Source: Photobacterium lipolyticum (GTDB lineage Bacteria > Pseudomonadota > Gammaproteobacteria > Enterobacterales > Vibrionaceae). Taken from it: 64,000 nucleotides of DNA. The stretch spans positions 124,001 to 188,000 of the forward strand of contig NZ_PYMC01000009.1 in assembly GCF_003026475.1 (NCBI RefSeq), in the 5' to 3' direction. The notes beneath the pieces were generated by a model. It did no database searches, was not told the origin of the DNA, and worked only from the letters and a program-made list of their open reading frames with translations. The first letter of the stretch is position 1; each line of letters begins with the position of its first letter. Shown here one piece after another: positions 8,815-19,300 of this stretch. A program made the translations under genes and the position numbers.

Positions 8815-10032
8815 CTATGCCCTCGCGCTTAACGCAATAACGGGCGTCAGATTTGATGCACGACGTGCGGGAAAAAATGAAGCCAGCAACGCAAGAATCA
8901 CCGTGACAGAGAGCGCCATCAACATAGCGTCTAAAGTAAGTGCGGGGTTGCCGAGCCAGTCTGGCAATCCCATTTGATTCATGATGACAACCAAACAATA
9001 AGAGATGCTGACGCCCAGCAATGTGCCAATTGCCACCAACACGCCCCCCTCAAATAAAAAATGCACCAAGATATTGTTAGGTGTAGCACCTATCGCCAGA
9101 CGTACCCCAATTTCCCGGGTGCGTTCGGTGACCGATAAAAACATAATATTGGCAACACCCAATGCGCCTACCGCCAATGTCATCGCGCCACTGGCTCCAA
9201 GAAATAATTGAATACCCCGCAGCAGCGCCGTAAAGAACTTAGCATCTTGACTAAAATCAGGGAGCCACACCGCACGACGATCGGTCGGGTCAAAGTGTTT
9301 TTGATTGGCAAAAAAAGACTGCAAGCTTTGCCGCAAGATCACCCCTGACGTTCCTTCGGCAGGAGCAACCATAACCTGTGACGGTTTATCACGCCATAGA
9401 TCGGTAAAGGTTGTACTGGGAATGATGACCTGGTTTTCTTCATTTCCCATCGACATGCCACCTTCACTTTGCTTAGTAATACCCGCAACCAGAAAAGGGA
9501 TCCCATTCACCTTTAGCTTATCGCCAATGGCTAAATTGCCTTGTTTTGCCAATTGCCAACCAATGATCGCTATGCGGTTATGATTATTCAGATCACTCTG
9601 GCTGATATCACGTGAACCAGGTGTGAGTTTGACTTTACGCATGCAAACATAGTAATTGTCTACACCACGAATATAACCGGGTAGCGTATGCCCTGTAATA
9701 TCAGTCACACTGGCATCCCACTTACGGTATAACACTGATACCGTTTTTATCGCGGATTGGTTTTGTAGCTGACGAAATTCTGGCTCGGTAAATGTCAGTT
9801 CGCGACGGGCAGGTAGCCCTTTCCATGGTTTGCTTGTCATTTCGGGGACAGCCAATTGGGTGTCGCTCATTAGTAATGAAAAAGACCTGGCGTTTATTTG
9901 ATAGAAACCTTCACCTAAAGCCATCAGCACTAACACCGACACAATGCCCCATACGATAGCAATAATGGCGAGTAGGCTCCGCAGTCGATGAGCAAAAAGC
10001 GTTTGCGCAATTTGTTGTAGCATCGGCATCAT
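8815..10032 (-). CDS. MacB/FtsX-family ABC permease (first of two)
   Basis: This 405-residue permease has the MacB topology: helix LRSLLAIIAIVWGIVSVLVLMALGEG near the N-terminus, a periplasmic domain to about residue 270, and three C-terminal helices. ERTREIGVRLAIGATP is the coupling motif. The start codon overlaps the stop of the TolC-like gene (ATGA), which supports translational coupling. The two permeases are only distantly alike, which suggests an asymmetric pair rather than the MacB homodimer. Confidence 0.92.
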   Translation of the reverse strand: MMPMLQQIAQTLFAHRLRSLLAIIAIVWGIVSVLVLMALGEGFYQINARSFSLLMSDTQLAVPEMTSKPWKGLPARRELTFTEPEFRQLQNQSAIKTVSVLYRKWDASVTDITGHTLPGYIRGVDNYYVCMRKVKLTPGSRDISQSDLNNHNRIAIIGWQLAKQGNLAIGDKLKVNGIPFLVAGITKQSEGGMSMGNEENQVIIPSTTFTDLWRDKPSQVMVAPAEGTSGVILRQSLQSFFANQKHFDPTDRRAVWLPDFSQDAKFFTALLRGIQLFLGASGAMTLAVGALGVANIMFLSVTERTREIGVRLAIGATPNNILVHFLFEGGVLVAIGTLLGVSISYCLVVIMNQMGLPDWLGNPALTLDAMLMALSVTVILALLASFFPARRASNLTPVIALSARA

Positions 10033-11378
10033 GATTCGAGTGCTCTCGAAATTTGCTTAATCGTCGCGTCATCCAATTTACCCACTGATTGCAATAATGA
10101 CACACGGTGTTGCCAGTATTGATAAAGTAGTGCTTGTAGGTTGTTTTTGCTGCTAAATAAATTGTTATGAGCGGTGATAATATCTGTCGCATCGACTAAA
10201 CCTGCGTCATAAACGGCTTGTTTACTTTCCAGTACTTTTACTCGTGAGGCAATTTGTTGCTGTGCCATTTCTACCCGTTTCCAGTCAAGTTGCACTTGGT
10301 TAAAACGACTCTGAATGGTTTGTTTTATCTTGATTTCAACAATACGAAGATCTTGTTTGGCCTGACTGATTGACAGACTGAAACGATCAACATTCGCACG
10401 GGTTGCACCATTTAAATCAATAGGAATAGTTAAGCTGAGTCCGGCACTCAGATCATCACTGTTACGGCGATCGTTATCACTATAACTTAGCGAGCCTTCA
10501 ATGGTTGGGTAGTATCCCGCTTTGGCTTGATCGTACTGGTATTGAGTGGCCTTTAACGTTTGTTGAGCCGCCAATAATTCAGGGCTGTTATTTCGTGCCA
10601 GTGCTAACCATTGCTTTTCGCTATTAACCAACATCGTGGGTTGTTTCAATGACGTTGTACTGATTTCATTAACTGAATCAGGCACTTGGTTAATCAAGGC
10701 AATTAAAGCCGCTTGAAGCGTATCAATTTCCGAACGTGTTTGTAGAATCAGCGCTTGCTCATCAACGTGGTTCGCGCGCATATCTTCAACTTCTGTCGCC
10801 ATGACACCGCCGGCGGCATAACGCTGCTCGGTGATTTTGAGCATTTTCTGCCCGTCATCCAGTTTCTGCTGGACTAAGCGCAAATCCCCCTGAGCCTTAG
10901 CTAAATCAAGGTAGGCCGTGATCAGTTTTTCGGCGAGATCATTGTGTGCTTGACGTTCTTTCAATTGCGAACTGACAAAAGAGGCTTCTGAGGCCGCTAA
11001 ACTTGACCATTTCGAGCTGTCCCAAATGGTCTGGCTCAGGCTTACTGAATAGCCATTGGTGTTATCACCGCTGTCGCTCCAGTTTGAGTTAGCATTTGCG
11101 CTTAGCCCCGGAAGCAAATCGCTACGGCTTGAACGAATGCTGGTTTCGCTGACTTGGGTATCAATTTGCGCTTTTTGGTAGCTTGGATCGTAGGCTTTAG
11201 ATGCCTCCCATGCCTGTTCTATGGTGATGGCATAACTCGGTGCAACCATTCCTATGACTAACACCGAACCCAAAATACTGAATGCTTTATTGGCTAAAAA
11301 CGACTGATGCCGTAACTCAGGCTTTTTATACACACGAGGCTTTTTAGCGGTAACATTCTGCTGAGTCAGCTCAGGCAT
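10029..11378 (-). CDS. TolC-family outer-membrane efflux protein
   Basis: This 449-residue outer-membrane factor carries two OEP repeats, each with long amphipathic helices (ITIEQAWEASKAYDPSYQKAQIDTQ and its partner near SPELLAAQQTLKATQYQYDQAKAGY). The AYDPSYQ and PTIEGSLSYSD segments are typical of TolC. The N-terminus is unusual: about 30 charged residues precede a hydrophobic segment (FSILGSVLVIGMVAPSYA), so the signal peptide is long or the true start lies further in. It overlaps the adaptor gene by eight bases and the permease gene by four. It would give the exit duct of the pump. Confidence 0.9.
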   Translation of the reverse strand: MPELTQQNVTAKKPRVYKKPELRHQSFLANKAFSILGSVLVIGMVAPSYAITIEQAWEASKAYDPSYQKAQIDTQVSETSIRSSRSDLLPGLSANANSNWSDSGDNTNGYSVSLSQTIWDSSKWSSLAASEASFVSSQLKERQAHNDLAEKLITAYLDLAKAQGDLRLVQQKLDDGQKMLKITEQRYAAGGVMATEVEDMRANHVDEQALILQTRSEIDTLQAALIALINQVPDSVNEISTTSLKQPTMLVNSEKQWLALARNNSPELLAAQQTLKATQYQYDQAKAGYYPTIEGSLSYSDNDRRNSDDLSAGLSLTIPIDLNGATRANVDRFSLSISQAKQDLRIVEIKIKQTIQSRFNQVQLDWKRVEMAQQQIASRVKVLESKQAVYDAGLVDATDIITAHNNLFSSKNNLQALLYQYWQHRVSLLQSVGKLDDATIKQISRALES

Positions 11379-12504
11379 TAGGTATCGCTCCCATCATACT
11401 GAAATCAACAATTTGTTCGCCTTGTTCTAAGCCAGAAATAACCTCCACATTTATCCCGTCAGATAAGCCTAGCTTGACCGGATCCGCACGGAATCCTGGC
11501 TCAGACGCATCAGGGATCAATACTTCAGGATCGTTGCCACTAAACCGCAAAGCACGTTCTGGGATCGTTGTAATTTTTTCTGCTTTTTTCAGAGTGATTT
11601 GTGCCGTTGCTGAGAAGCCAGAACGAATAATGAGGCCTTCGGGGAAGTGAATATTGTTTACTTCGACTTGAAAGCCATTATCAAAACTGCGTACTGATGA
11701 GTCTTGTTCTGAATTCAGTTTTTCGGACTGCACGGCAACTTTACTCAAAGTGCCTGTTACTACTGTTTCGGGATAAGGTGCGAGCGTCATGGTTACGGGC
11801 ATACCCACACTCAATTGCGCGGCATCGTGTTCGCTCACGCTGCCTTTGAATATCATGTCACTCATGTCGGCTAATGACATCATTTGAGTAGCCGATTGGC
11901 TCGACTCTGTCGATATAATCGGTTCACCCACATCAACACTTAGGTTCAATACCGTGCCAGAAATAGGCGCCACGATCGTTGACGTGAGTTTTGACTCCCC
12001 TACTGATGATTCACCACTGCGGATCAGGTCTAAATTCTGTTGTTTTTGCAGTAAATCGGCATTGTTCTGGCGTACATCGGCTTGCGCTTGAATATAGTCG
12101 CCGTAGTTTTTAGGAATGACTTGGTTTTGAACCAGGCGTTCAAGATTTGAAAGCTTTTGCTTGGAGGATTCTAACTGCGCCTGACTCGACATCAGCTCGG
12201 TGAAGGCCTGCGTTAAACGTTGCGGCGTTGGGTTAGGACGGATCTTGATCAGTGGTGTGCCTGCTTCAACGTTCTCACCAACATGATGATAGATCTCGCC
12301 AACGATCCCTTCAATTTGAGATTTAATCTGCACGGAATGCGCGGGCACAATTTGTCCAACAGCAACAGCTTGTTTTTCGATGGTTCCGATTTCAACAGTA
12401 ATTAACGGTAATGGCATCTCATCTTCAGCACTCATTGTGAAGTAATAGCCAGCACCGACGACAACCGCAGTTGTAATGGCTGCCGCAATCCAGCGTTTTT
12501 TCAT
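11371..12504 (-). CDS. MacA/RND-like periplasmic adaptor (membrane fusion) protein
   Basis: This 377-residue adaptor is the first gene of the efflux operon. An N-terminal helix (WIAAAITTAVVVGAGYYF) anchors it in the inner membrane. A lipoyl/barrel-sandwich half follows (VGQIVPAHSVQIKSQIEGIVGEIYHHVGENVEAGTPL), then a coiled-coil hairpin (about residues 95-160), the second lipoyl half (TIVAPISGTVLNLSVDVGEPI) and beta-barrel and membrane-proximal domains. The arrangement fits MacA-type adaptors that join an ABC permease pair to TolC. The substrate is unknown; no regulator gene lies beside the operon. Confidence 0.92.
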   Translation of the reverse strand: MKKRWIAAAITTAVVVGAGYYFTMSAEDEMPLPLITVEIGTIEKQAVAVGQIVPAHSVQIKSQIEGIVGEIYHHVGENVEAGTPLIKIRPNPTPQRLTQAFTELMSSQAQLESSKQKLSNLERLVQNQVIPKNYGDYIQAQADVRQNNADLLQKQQNLDLIRSGESSVGESKLTSTIVAPISGTVLNLSVDVGEPIISTESSQSATQMMSLADMSDMIFKGSVSEHDAAQLSVGMPVTMTLAPYPETVVTGTLSKVAVQSEKLNSEQDSSVRSFDNGFQVEVNNIHFPEGLIIRSGFSATAQITLKKAEKITTIPERALRFSGNDPEVLIPDASEPGFRADPVKLGLSDGINVEVISGLEQGEQIVDFSMMGAIPNA

Positions 12505-12644
12505 GATTTTTTCCGTTTAAAGGCGAATATCTGTATGATTATCTTGAGTCAGACCTTGCCGCCTGACTTAAGTTCAGGCGAAATAATACAACGTTCAATA
12601 ACGGGTGTCATGTATGGTTTTGCATGCACAGAAGACGGACATGA

Positions 12645-13442
12645 TTAAAGATCTCCAAATCTACCTTGATCATTGTTCCGTATTGTTGACAGATCCAGCG
12701 CGCGCCTTAGCCCTGCAATGTATTCAGGATACAGCGAAATATCGTTATGATCGGCTCTGGCGATAACGGTAACAGCCATCAGTTGATCGGTGAACTGTGC
12801 AATTAACCGTTCAGTGCTGGCCCGGGGGATCACCCGGTCATTTTCTGCAATAAAGATGTAGGTTTTCGCAGTAATGTTTTTTACTCGATGTAATGACTGA
12901 AATTTATCTTTGATCAGCAAAGAAACCGGCAACATCCAATAGACCGTTTTCGCGACATTTTCAATGCTATCGAAGGGCGTTACCAGTATCAGTTTTTCCA
13001 CCTTTCGGTTAGCCGCCACATAGGTGGCAACGCCGGAACCGAGACTCCTTCCCATCAATGAAATTCGCCGGTGTCTGGCTTTAATCTGTTCAAAAATATG
13101 CAACGCATCACTGTAAAGATGCTCTTCGGTCGGCTCACCGGTGCTATTGCCATAGCCCCGGTAGGAAATTAAATACACGGTATAATCGGGCAGTACTGCC
13201 TCAAAAAAAGGAATGTTCTCTTCGATGCGTTCGGCATTACCGCCATAATACAGTAACGCTTTAGGCTGCCCCCCATTGACCACCCAGCCGTTCAACTGCT
13301 CGCCATCCGTGTCGAAGTGAATTGCAGCCGCACCGATCATTCCACCAGCCGGTTGCGGAAAATACAAAAACTTACGTTGCAGCGCGAAAAGAGCGAGGCA
13401 GAAGGCAACATAGAGCAGCAACGCCACCAACACACTTTTCAT
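12645..13442 (-). CDS. alpha/beta hydrolase (BEM46/YfhR-like), membrane-anchored
   Basis: This 265-residue protein has a hydrophobic N-terminus (VLVALLLYVAFCLALFALQRKFLYFPQP) and a serine-hydrolase domain. The nucleophile elbow is GRSLGSG. The oxyanion-side motif is SYRGYGNSTGEPTE. The Asp lies in FIAENDRVIP and the His in ARADHNDISLYPEY. This is the BEM46/YfhR pattern; the substrate is unknown. It is probably co-transcribed with the DUF2784 gene just upstream (14-base gap). The last codons contain a perfect RctB-type iteron (12666-12679), so the 3' end may also serve as a protein-binding site. Confidence 0.85.
   Translation of the reverse strand: MKSVLVALLLYVAFCLALFALQRKFLYFPQPAGGMIGAAAIHFDTDGEQLNGWVVNGGQPKALLYYGGNAERIEENIPFFEAVLPDYTVYLISYRGYGNSTGEPTEEHLYSDALHIFEQIKARHRRISLMGRSLGSGVATYVAANRKVEKLILVTPFDSIENVAKTVYWMLPVSLLIKDKFQSLHRVKNITAKTYIFIAENDRVIPRASTERLIAQFTDQLMAVTVIARADHNDISLYPEYIAGLRRALDLSTIRNNDQGRFGDL
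12666..12679 (+). promoter_or_regulatory. isolated perfect RctB-type iteron inside a coding end
   Basis: TTGATCATTGTTCC, with flanking C and G, is identical over 16 bases to the iterons at 42105-42118 (ori2) and 21132-21145 (distal locus). It lies in the last codons of the hydrolase gene and contains one Dam site. Binding by RctB is inferred. Confidence 0.55.
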
Positions 13443-13456
13443 CCTCGTATCCTGCC

Positions 13457-13822
13457 TTATCTTGTCTTCAGCTTATAATAGACGAAAGAATAGATACCGA
13501 GATTAATCACCGCGGCAACCAAGCCAAACATGATTTGCAGATTGAAGTTTAGCGCGGCCGGATAAATAATAGGGATGATATAGTGCTCAATAAATCCTCC
13601 CGTATAACCCTCGGTACCCACTGCATGTCTCAACTGGTTTTCCAACGGGGTCAGCGGGCAGATCCAGCCCTTAAAGCTGATCAGCAAAACCCAGATGGCC
13701 GCGGGAAAGTGTACAAAAACCAAATAACTTCGCCAAATCACCAGAAGTCCGCCCAGTAGCGAAAAAACGATAAACAGCAGGTGCACGATCACAACACAAT
13801 CGGCCAGAATTCGGTAAATCAT
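13457..13822 (-). CDS. DUF2784 membrane protein
   Basis: This 121-residue integral membrane protein has four hydrophobic segments (VVIVHLLFIVFSLLGGLLVIW, FPAAIWVLLISFKGWICPLTPLE, a segment around IIPIIYPAAL, and MFGLVAAVINLGIYSFVYY). The motifs GWICPLTPLENQLR and GFIEHYI...YP are those of DUF2784, a family without known function. AGGAGG lies eight bases before the ATG at 13822, a strong ribosome binding site that rules out the GTG overlapping it. It precedes the hydrolase gene by 14 bases, so the two probably form an operon. Confidence 0.85.
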   Translation of the reverse strand: MIYRILADCVVIVHLLFIVFSLLGGLLVIWRSYLVFVHFPAAIWVLLISFKGWICPLTPLENQLRHAVGTEGYTGGFIEHYIIPIIYPAALNFNLQIMFGLVAAVINLGIYSFVYYKLKTR

Positions 13823-13883
13823 GGTATTCACCTCCTAATTTTCAGTCTGGTGTTACCCGCTCAACTTAGCCATTAATCTGGTT

Positions 13884-13914
13884 AAAAAAAATGCCAGTCC
13901 ATGTGGACTGGCAT
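13884..13914 (-). terminator. terminator after putP
   Basis: ATGCCAGTCC, loop, GGACTGGCAT is a perfect 10-bp stem with a T run on the minus strand. It lies just downstream of the putP stop and closes the put operon. Confidence 0.85.
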
Positions 13915-13961
13915 TGTTATAACAAAAACCTTTTAACTCAAACCATCTGGTTTAAGTAAGC

Positions 13962-15458
13962 TTAATCCAGCTCAACAAGGTTCTTTTCAAATTCATCGAA
14001 TTGCTTTTGTACCTTGATAGAAGGCTCGCCGGTTGTAAGGCTAACTATCACGACTGATAAAGTCGCAAAAATAAAGCCCGGTACAATTTCATACAGGTCG
14101 AAAATACCGCCGGTGATCTGTTTCCAGATAACCACCGTCAGTGCGCCCACAATAATACCCGCCAACGCGCCATTGCGGTTCATACGCTTCCAGAACAGGC
14201 TTAGCAATAATACCGGACCAAATGCAGCACCAAAGCCCGCCCAGGCATAAGAAACCAAACCAAGCACTGTGCTGTCAGGGTTCATTGCAAGTATCAAAGC
14301 AACAATAGAAAGAATGATCACCGCTGCACGGCCCACCATCACGATCTCTTCAGTAGACGCCTGAGGGCGGAAGACTTGCTTGTAGAAATCCTCAGCTAGT
14401 GCAGAAGATGATACCAGCAGCTGTGAGTCAGCCGTACTCATGATTGCCGCCAGAATCGCCGCCAGTAAAATACCCGCGACAACAGGGTGGAAAATTGAGT
14501 TTACCAGCAACATGAAGATTTTCTCGCCATCAGCCAGCTCACCGGCTAATTGGTTATCGACATACAAAATACCAACTAAGCCAACCAAAATTGCACCCGC
14601 CATTGAAATGGCAGTCCATGCTACGGCAATGCGACGTGCTGTCGCAATATCACGATTAGAACGTGTTGCTTTAAAACGGGCCAGAATGTGCGGCTGACCA
14701 AAATAGCCAAGACCCCATGCCGCCAGAGAAATGATAGCGATGGCAGATAACGGCTGTCCTTTGACATCATTAAACAGGGTCATCAGCTCCGGGTTTTTCA
14801 TCTCTAATGCAGCAGTCAGATCGCCAACACCACCTTGCATTCCAGCGATGGGGACGATAACCAGTGCGGCAGACATCAGCAAGCCCTGAACCAAGTCAGT
14901 CCAGGATACCGCTAAGAATCCGCCAAATAAGGTATATGATACAACGCAAACAGTACCGACAATCACAGCGATGCTGTAATCAAGGCCGAATACGGTTTCA
15001 AATAGTTTACCGCCGGCAACTAAACCTGAACTGGTATAGAAAAGGAAGAACAGCAAAATAAAGAATGCTGAAATGGTTTGGATCAGTTTAGATTTATCGT
15101 CAAAGCGGCGCGATAAAAACTCTGGCAGGGTCAGCGAGTTATCCGCCGTAATACTGTAAGTGCGCAGGCGCTTGGCACAAATAAGCCAGTTCAGCCAAGT
15201 TCCGAGTAGCAGGCCACCCGCCAGCCAGAACGATTCTATACCTGCCGCATAAGCATAACCCGGCAGACCAAGCAGCAACCAGCCACTCATATCAGATGCG
15301 CCCGCAGAAAGCGCAGCAGGCCATGGCCCCAGCGAGCGGCCACCCAAGAAATAATCTGACGAGTTTGACGTACGCTTATAGGCAACATATCCAATTACCA
15401 TCATGGCAATCAAATAAACAATAAACGTTCCTGTAATAGCAAAGCTATTTTCTATCAT
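13962..15458 (-). CDS. putP: sodium/proline symporter
   Basis: This 498-residue Na+/proline symporter of the SSS family imports proline for catabolism. About 13 membrane helices are visible. The family motifs are DYFLGGRSLGPWPAALSAGASDMSGWLLLGLPG near the start (first substrate and Na+ site helices) and GWLLLGLPGYAYAAGIESFWLAGGLLLGTWLNW. The SYTLFGGFLAVSWTDLVQG block and AIMSTADSQLLVSSSALAEDFY follow. Length is normal for PutP (about 500). It is the last gene of the put transcript after putA and the ALDH-like gene. Confidence 0.95.
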   Translation of the reverse strand: MIENSFAITGTFIVYLIAMMVIGYVAYKRTSNSSDYFLGGRSLGPWPAALSAGASDMSGWLLLGLPGYAYAAGIESFWLAGGLLLGTWLNWLICAKRLRTYSITADNSLTLPEFLSRRFDDKSKLIQTISAFFILLFFLFYTSSGLVAGGKLFETVFGLDYSIAVIVGTVCVVSYTLFGGFLAVSWTDLVQGLLMSAALVIVPIAGMQGGVGDLTAALEMKNPELMTLFNDVKGQPLSAIAIISLAAWGLGYFGQPHILARFKATRSNRDIATARRIAVAWTAISMAGAILVGLVGILYVDNQLAGELADGEKIFMLLVNSIFHPVVAGILLAAILAAIMSTADSQLLVSSSALAEDFYKQVFRPQASTEEIVMVGRAAVIILSIVALILAMNPDSTVLGLVSYAWAGFGAAFGPVLLLSLFWKRMNRNGALAGIIVGALTVVIWKQITGGIFDLYEIVPGFIFATLSVVIVSLTTGEPSIKVQKQFDEFEKNLVELD

Positions 15459-15623
15459 TGTTGAGTTCCCTCAGTTTTTTGAGCCCCTGTTCATTGCAAG
15501 GGCTTTGTTTATCTGCTGAGCTTACAGTCCAGCATATTTACGTCGCAGCTCAGCTCACGGCGAGTTCATTCAATCGCGAATCGAACGAGTGAAATAGCAA
15601 TGAGCCAAACAGTGACTTAGAAA

Positions 15624-16319
15624 TTAGTGTTCGCCACTCCCCAGCTCCAGCAGAGTGGCATTACCACCAACGGCAGTAATATTGATCGTTCGCGTCCTTT
15701 CGGTCACAAACCTCAATGAGTAGGTCGGGCTGCCAATCACGGGTAACGACTCACAATCTGTTTCACAGATCAATTGGGCCAGTAATCCGTCACGCGCAGC
15801 CAATTGCCGCGCCAGCGCCTGTGATGTCGATAACTGGCCGGCATAAGCCACACCTGCAATCGCGGTAATGCTGACACAATCAGCAAGCTGAATATTATCA
15901 ATGGCCGTGATCACACCGCGTGCACAACCCGCTTTCTCCAGTTGTGCGACTAATTCACCCGCCGACAGCGCAAACTCTGACGGCAAGCTCACTAAAACTG
16001 TATTACCGGTCACTAATGCGGCGGTGATCTGGCCTATAACAGCGGTAATCGACACATCAGCATCAGCTGTAACAATAAAGACTCCGCGACCAGCACTGTA
16101 AAGCTCATTGGTCTCACCTGTCGGGCCCGGCAGCAGCAAGGTTTCACCGACATGCTCTAATGCATTACGGCACTGGAAAGACACCATCGCCCGAGCAGAT
16201 TGATCCAGTTGCTCTGCCCACCGGTTGAGGATCTGAATGCGCGTTTCATAACCAAGCCCGTTCCAGCCTTCCCATGCAGCCAAGCTGTTACCCACGATTG
16301 ATTGAATACCTATTGTCAT
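15624..16319 (-). CDS. stand-alone ALDH-superfamily-like domain protein of the put operon
   Basis: This 231-residue protein lies between putA and putP in the same direction. It resembles part of an aldehyde dehydrogenase fold: GRGVFIVTADADVSITAVIGQITAALVTGNTVLVSLPSE parallels the cofactor-binding block of the PutA dehydrogenase domain (GRGVFACISPWNFPLAIFLGQ...). It lacks a catalytic Cys/Glu pair and is too short for an enzyme. It looks like the C-terminal ALDH-like domain found fused in long PutA proteins, here as its own gene, so it may pair with the shorter PutA. AAGGA seven bases before the ATG at 16319 fixes the start. Function is unproven. Confidence 0.75.
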   Translation of the reverse strand: MTIGIQSIVGNSLAAWEGWNGLGYETRIQILNRWAEQLDQSARAMVSFQCRNALEHVGETLLLPGPTGETNELYSAGRGVFIVTADADVSITAVIGQITAALVTGNTVLVSLPSEFALSAGELVAQLEKAGCARGVITAIDNIQLADCVSITAIAGVAYAGQLSTSQALARQLAARDGLLAQLICETDCESLPVIGSPTYSLRFVTERTRTINITAVGGNATLLELGSGEH

Positions 16320-16353
16320 GACTGATTCCTTTTTCAACTTAGATTAACTGCTA

Positions 16354-19300
16354 TTACGCGTTGAACATGTCTTGGGTAAAACGGTACAAATAATGCGGAC
16401 CACCCGCTTTCGGGCCGGTACCAGACAAGCCCTGACCGCCAAACGGCTGAACCCCGACAACAGCACCAACCTGATCACGGTTGATATAACAGTTCCCCAC
16501 ACGTGCACGTTGCTCAATGTGACAATAGGTACGTTCGTTACGGCTATGTACGCCTAACGTTAAGCCAAAGCCGGTGTTATTGATTTGGTCAATCACCTGA
16601 TCAATTTCATTCGCTTTAAAACGCACAATGTGAAGGATCGGGCCAAAGTTTTCATTTTTCAGCATATCAATACTGCTGATTTCAAATGCAGTCGGAGCAA
16701 CAAAATCACCCGCCTTGCAATCATCGCCCAGCGTTGCCTGTGCGATCAGCTTGGCCGTATTTTTTAATGCCTCAATATGCGTCAGCAGCTTTCTTTTCGC
16801 GTCAATATCGATCACCGGACCGACATCGGTCCTATGCAGTTCGGGACGGCCAACCGACAGTTCGGCCATCGCCCCTTTGATCAGTGCAACAATACGGTCT
16901 GCTATGTCAGCCTGCACAAACAATACCCGCAATGCGGAACAACGCTGGCCCGCCGATGCAAATGCCGATCGGACAACATCACGCACGACCTGCTCAGGTA
17001 GCGCAGTACTGTCGACGATCATTGCATTCTGACCTCCGGTTTCGGCGATAAACGGAACAGGTTCGCAATCGCGTGCGACCAGCGAGCGGTTGATCCGTTG
17101 CGCGGTTTCTGTCGAACCGGTAAACGCAACCCCCGAAATACGTGTGTCAGATGTCAGCGGTGCACCCACTTCTGCGCCACTACCGGGCAGTAATTGGATC
17201 GCGCCGGCAGGCACACCCGCTTCCAGGATCAATTCAATGGCACGGAAAGCAATCAAGGATGTTTGTTCTGCCGGTTTCGCCACCACGGTATTACCCGCAG
17301 CAAGAGCAGCAGAAACCTGACCCAAGAAAATCGCTAACGGAAAATTCCACGGGCTGATACAGGCAAAGACACCGCGCCCCTGATAGCTCAGCTGTTTGGT
17401 TGACCCATCAAAACAAGGCACCGTTTGTGGTGCTGCAAACTCTGTAGCCGCCTGAACCGCGTAGAAACGACAGAAATCGACCGCTTCACGAATTTCATCA
17501 ATACTGTCTTGGATGGTTTTACCCGCTTCGCGGTGACACAGCGCAACAAGCTCGCCGGTGTGTTGTTCAAGCAGATCGGCCAGACGCAGCAAGCACTGCG
17601 CACGTTCAGCCGACGGCGTTTGCGACCAGCTTGGATAACAGGCCGCCGCCACCTCAACCGCCTGCGCCACTTGGCTCTGGCAGGCAAACGCAACCTGACC
17701 GACAGTTTCACCACGATCGTACGGCGCCGTCACCGTATTGAACTCACCGGTCAGGGTTACGCCGTTGACAATCGGCCCCGCCTGCCATTGATGCTGACGA
17801 AAGGGCTGTATAGCTTCATTAAACGGACGCCACTGTGATTCAATATCGATGTTAATGCCCGCCGAATTCTTACGTTTGTCAGCAAAAATTTGCGGGGGCA
17901 ACGGGATCAAACCGTTATGCAATGTGGGACGTGAGCGTAACGTATCGACCGGATGCTCGGTCAAAGTTTCTATCGGGCAGTTTGCATCGACCAGACGGTG
18001 AACAAACGAGCTGTTGGCACCGTTTTCTAACAGGCGGCGTACCAGATAAGGTAATAAATCTTTGTGGCTACCCACAGGCGCATAAATACGAACGTTAGCC
18101 TGATACATCTCCATCGCATGGTTATACAGCGCGTCACCCATGCCATGCAGACGCTGGAATTCAAAGTCTTGATGATCCGCCATCGCCACAATCGCCGATA
18201 CGGTTTGGGCGTTATGGCTGGCAAACTGAGGATAGATCACCCCGCGCAGGTGTTCAGACAACAGGAAGCGGGAACATGCCAGATAAGAGCAGTCAGTCGC
18301 TTCTTTACGGGTAAAGACCGGATAAGCGGAAAAACCTTTTTGCTGTGACAATTTCAGCTCGCTATCCCAGTAAGCCCCTTTCACCAGACGCACAGGGATC
18401 ACATCGCCCAGCTCTTTGCTTAGCGCCGCTATCCAGGCCAATACCGGCAGTGCGCATTTAGAGTAAGACTGTACCACCAGACCAAACCGGCCCCAGCCTC
18501 GCACCACGGGTGATCGGTACAGTTTTTCAAACAGTTTCAGCGACAGTTCAAGACGGTCAGCTTCTTCGGCATCAATGGTAATGCCGATATTCAGTTCACG
18601 GGCGCGCGCTAACAATGCCAGTACCGAGAGATACATTTCATCCAGTACACGCGCTTCATTCGCCACGTCATAACGCGGGTGCAAAGCAGATAGCTTGATC
18701 GATACGGTCGGATCCGGAGATTTCCGATTGCTCTGCTTTTGACTGTGGTAATCATCACGCCCAACCGCTTCGATCGCCATAATGTAGTCTTTAAAATACT
18801 TCTGGGCATCATGGGCTGTCAGCGCCGACTCTCCCAACATATCAAAAGTATATGTAAAACCTTGATCTCGTTTGTTCTTTGCATTTTTCATCGCTTCTGC
18901 AATGGTCCGGCCTAACACAAACTGATGACCCATGATCTTCATGGCCTGATGCATCGCCTGGCGGATCACCGGCTCAGACATTTTATTGACCAGGCGGTTG
19001 ATCACATGCGAAGGCGTACCATCGGCTTTGACATCCATACTGACCACTTTACCGGTCAGCATCAGCCCCCAGGTTGAGGCATTGACGAACAGGGAGTCAG
19101 AATTTTTGAGGTGAGATTTCCAATCAGCAACACTGAGCTTATCGCGGATCAGTGCGTCAGCGGTTGCGGCATCAGGAATACGCATTAATGCTTCAGCCAG
19201 ACACATCAGTAAAATACCTTCTTTGGTATCTAAGCTGTATTCCAGCAGCAGCGCATCAATCATTTGGATTGCATTTTGATCTGCACGTACGCGTTTGATC

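Noticed and set aside
17425..17838. Open frame of 137 codons opposite putA
   Set aside because: It is antisense to a strongly conserved gene and results from its codon usage.
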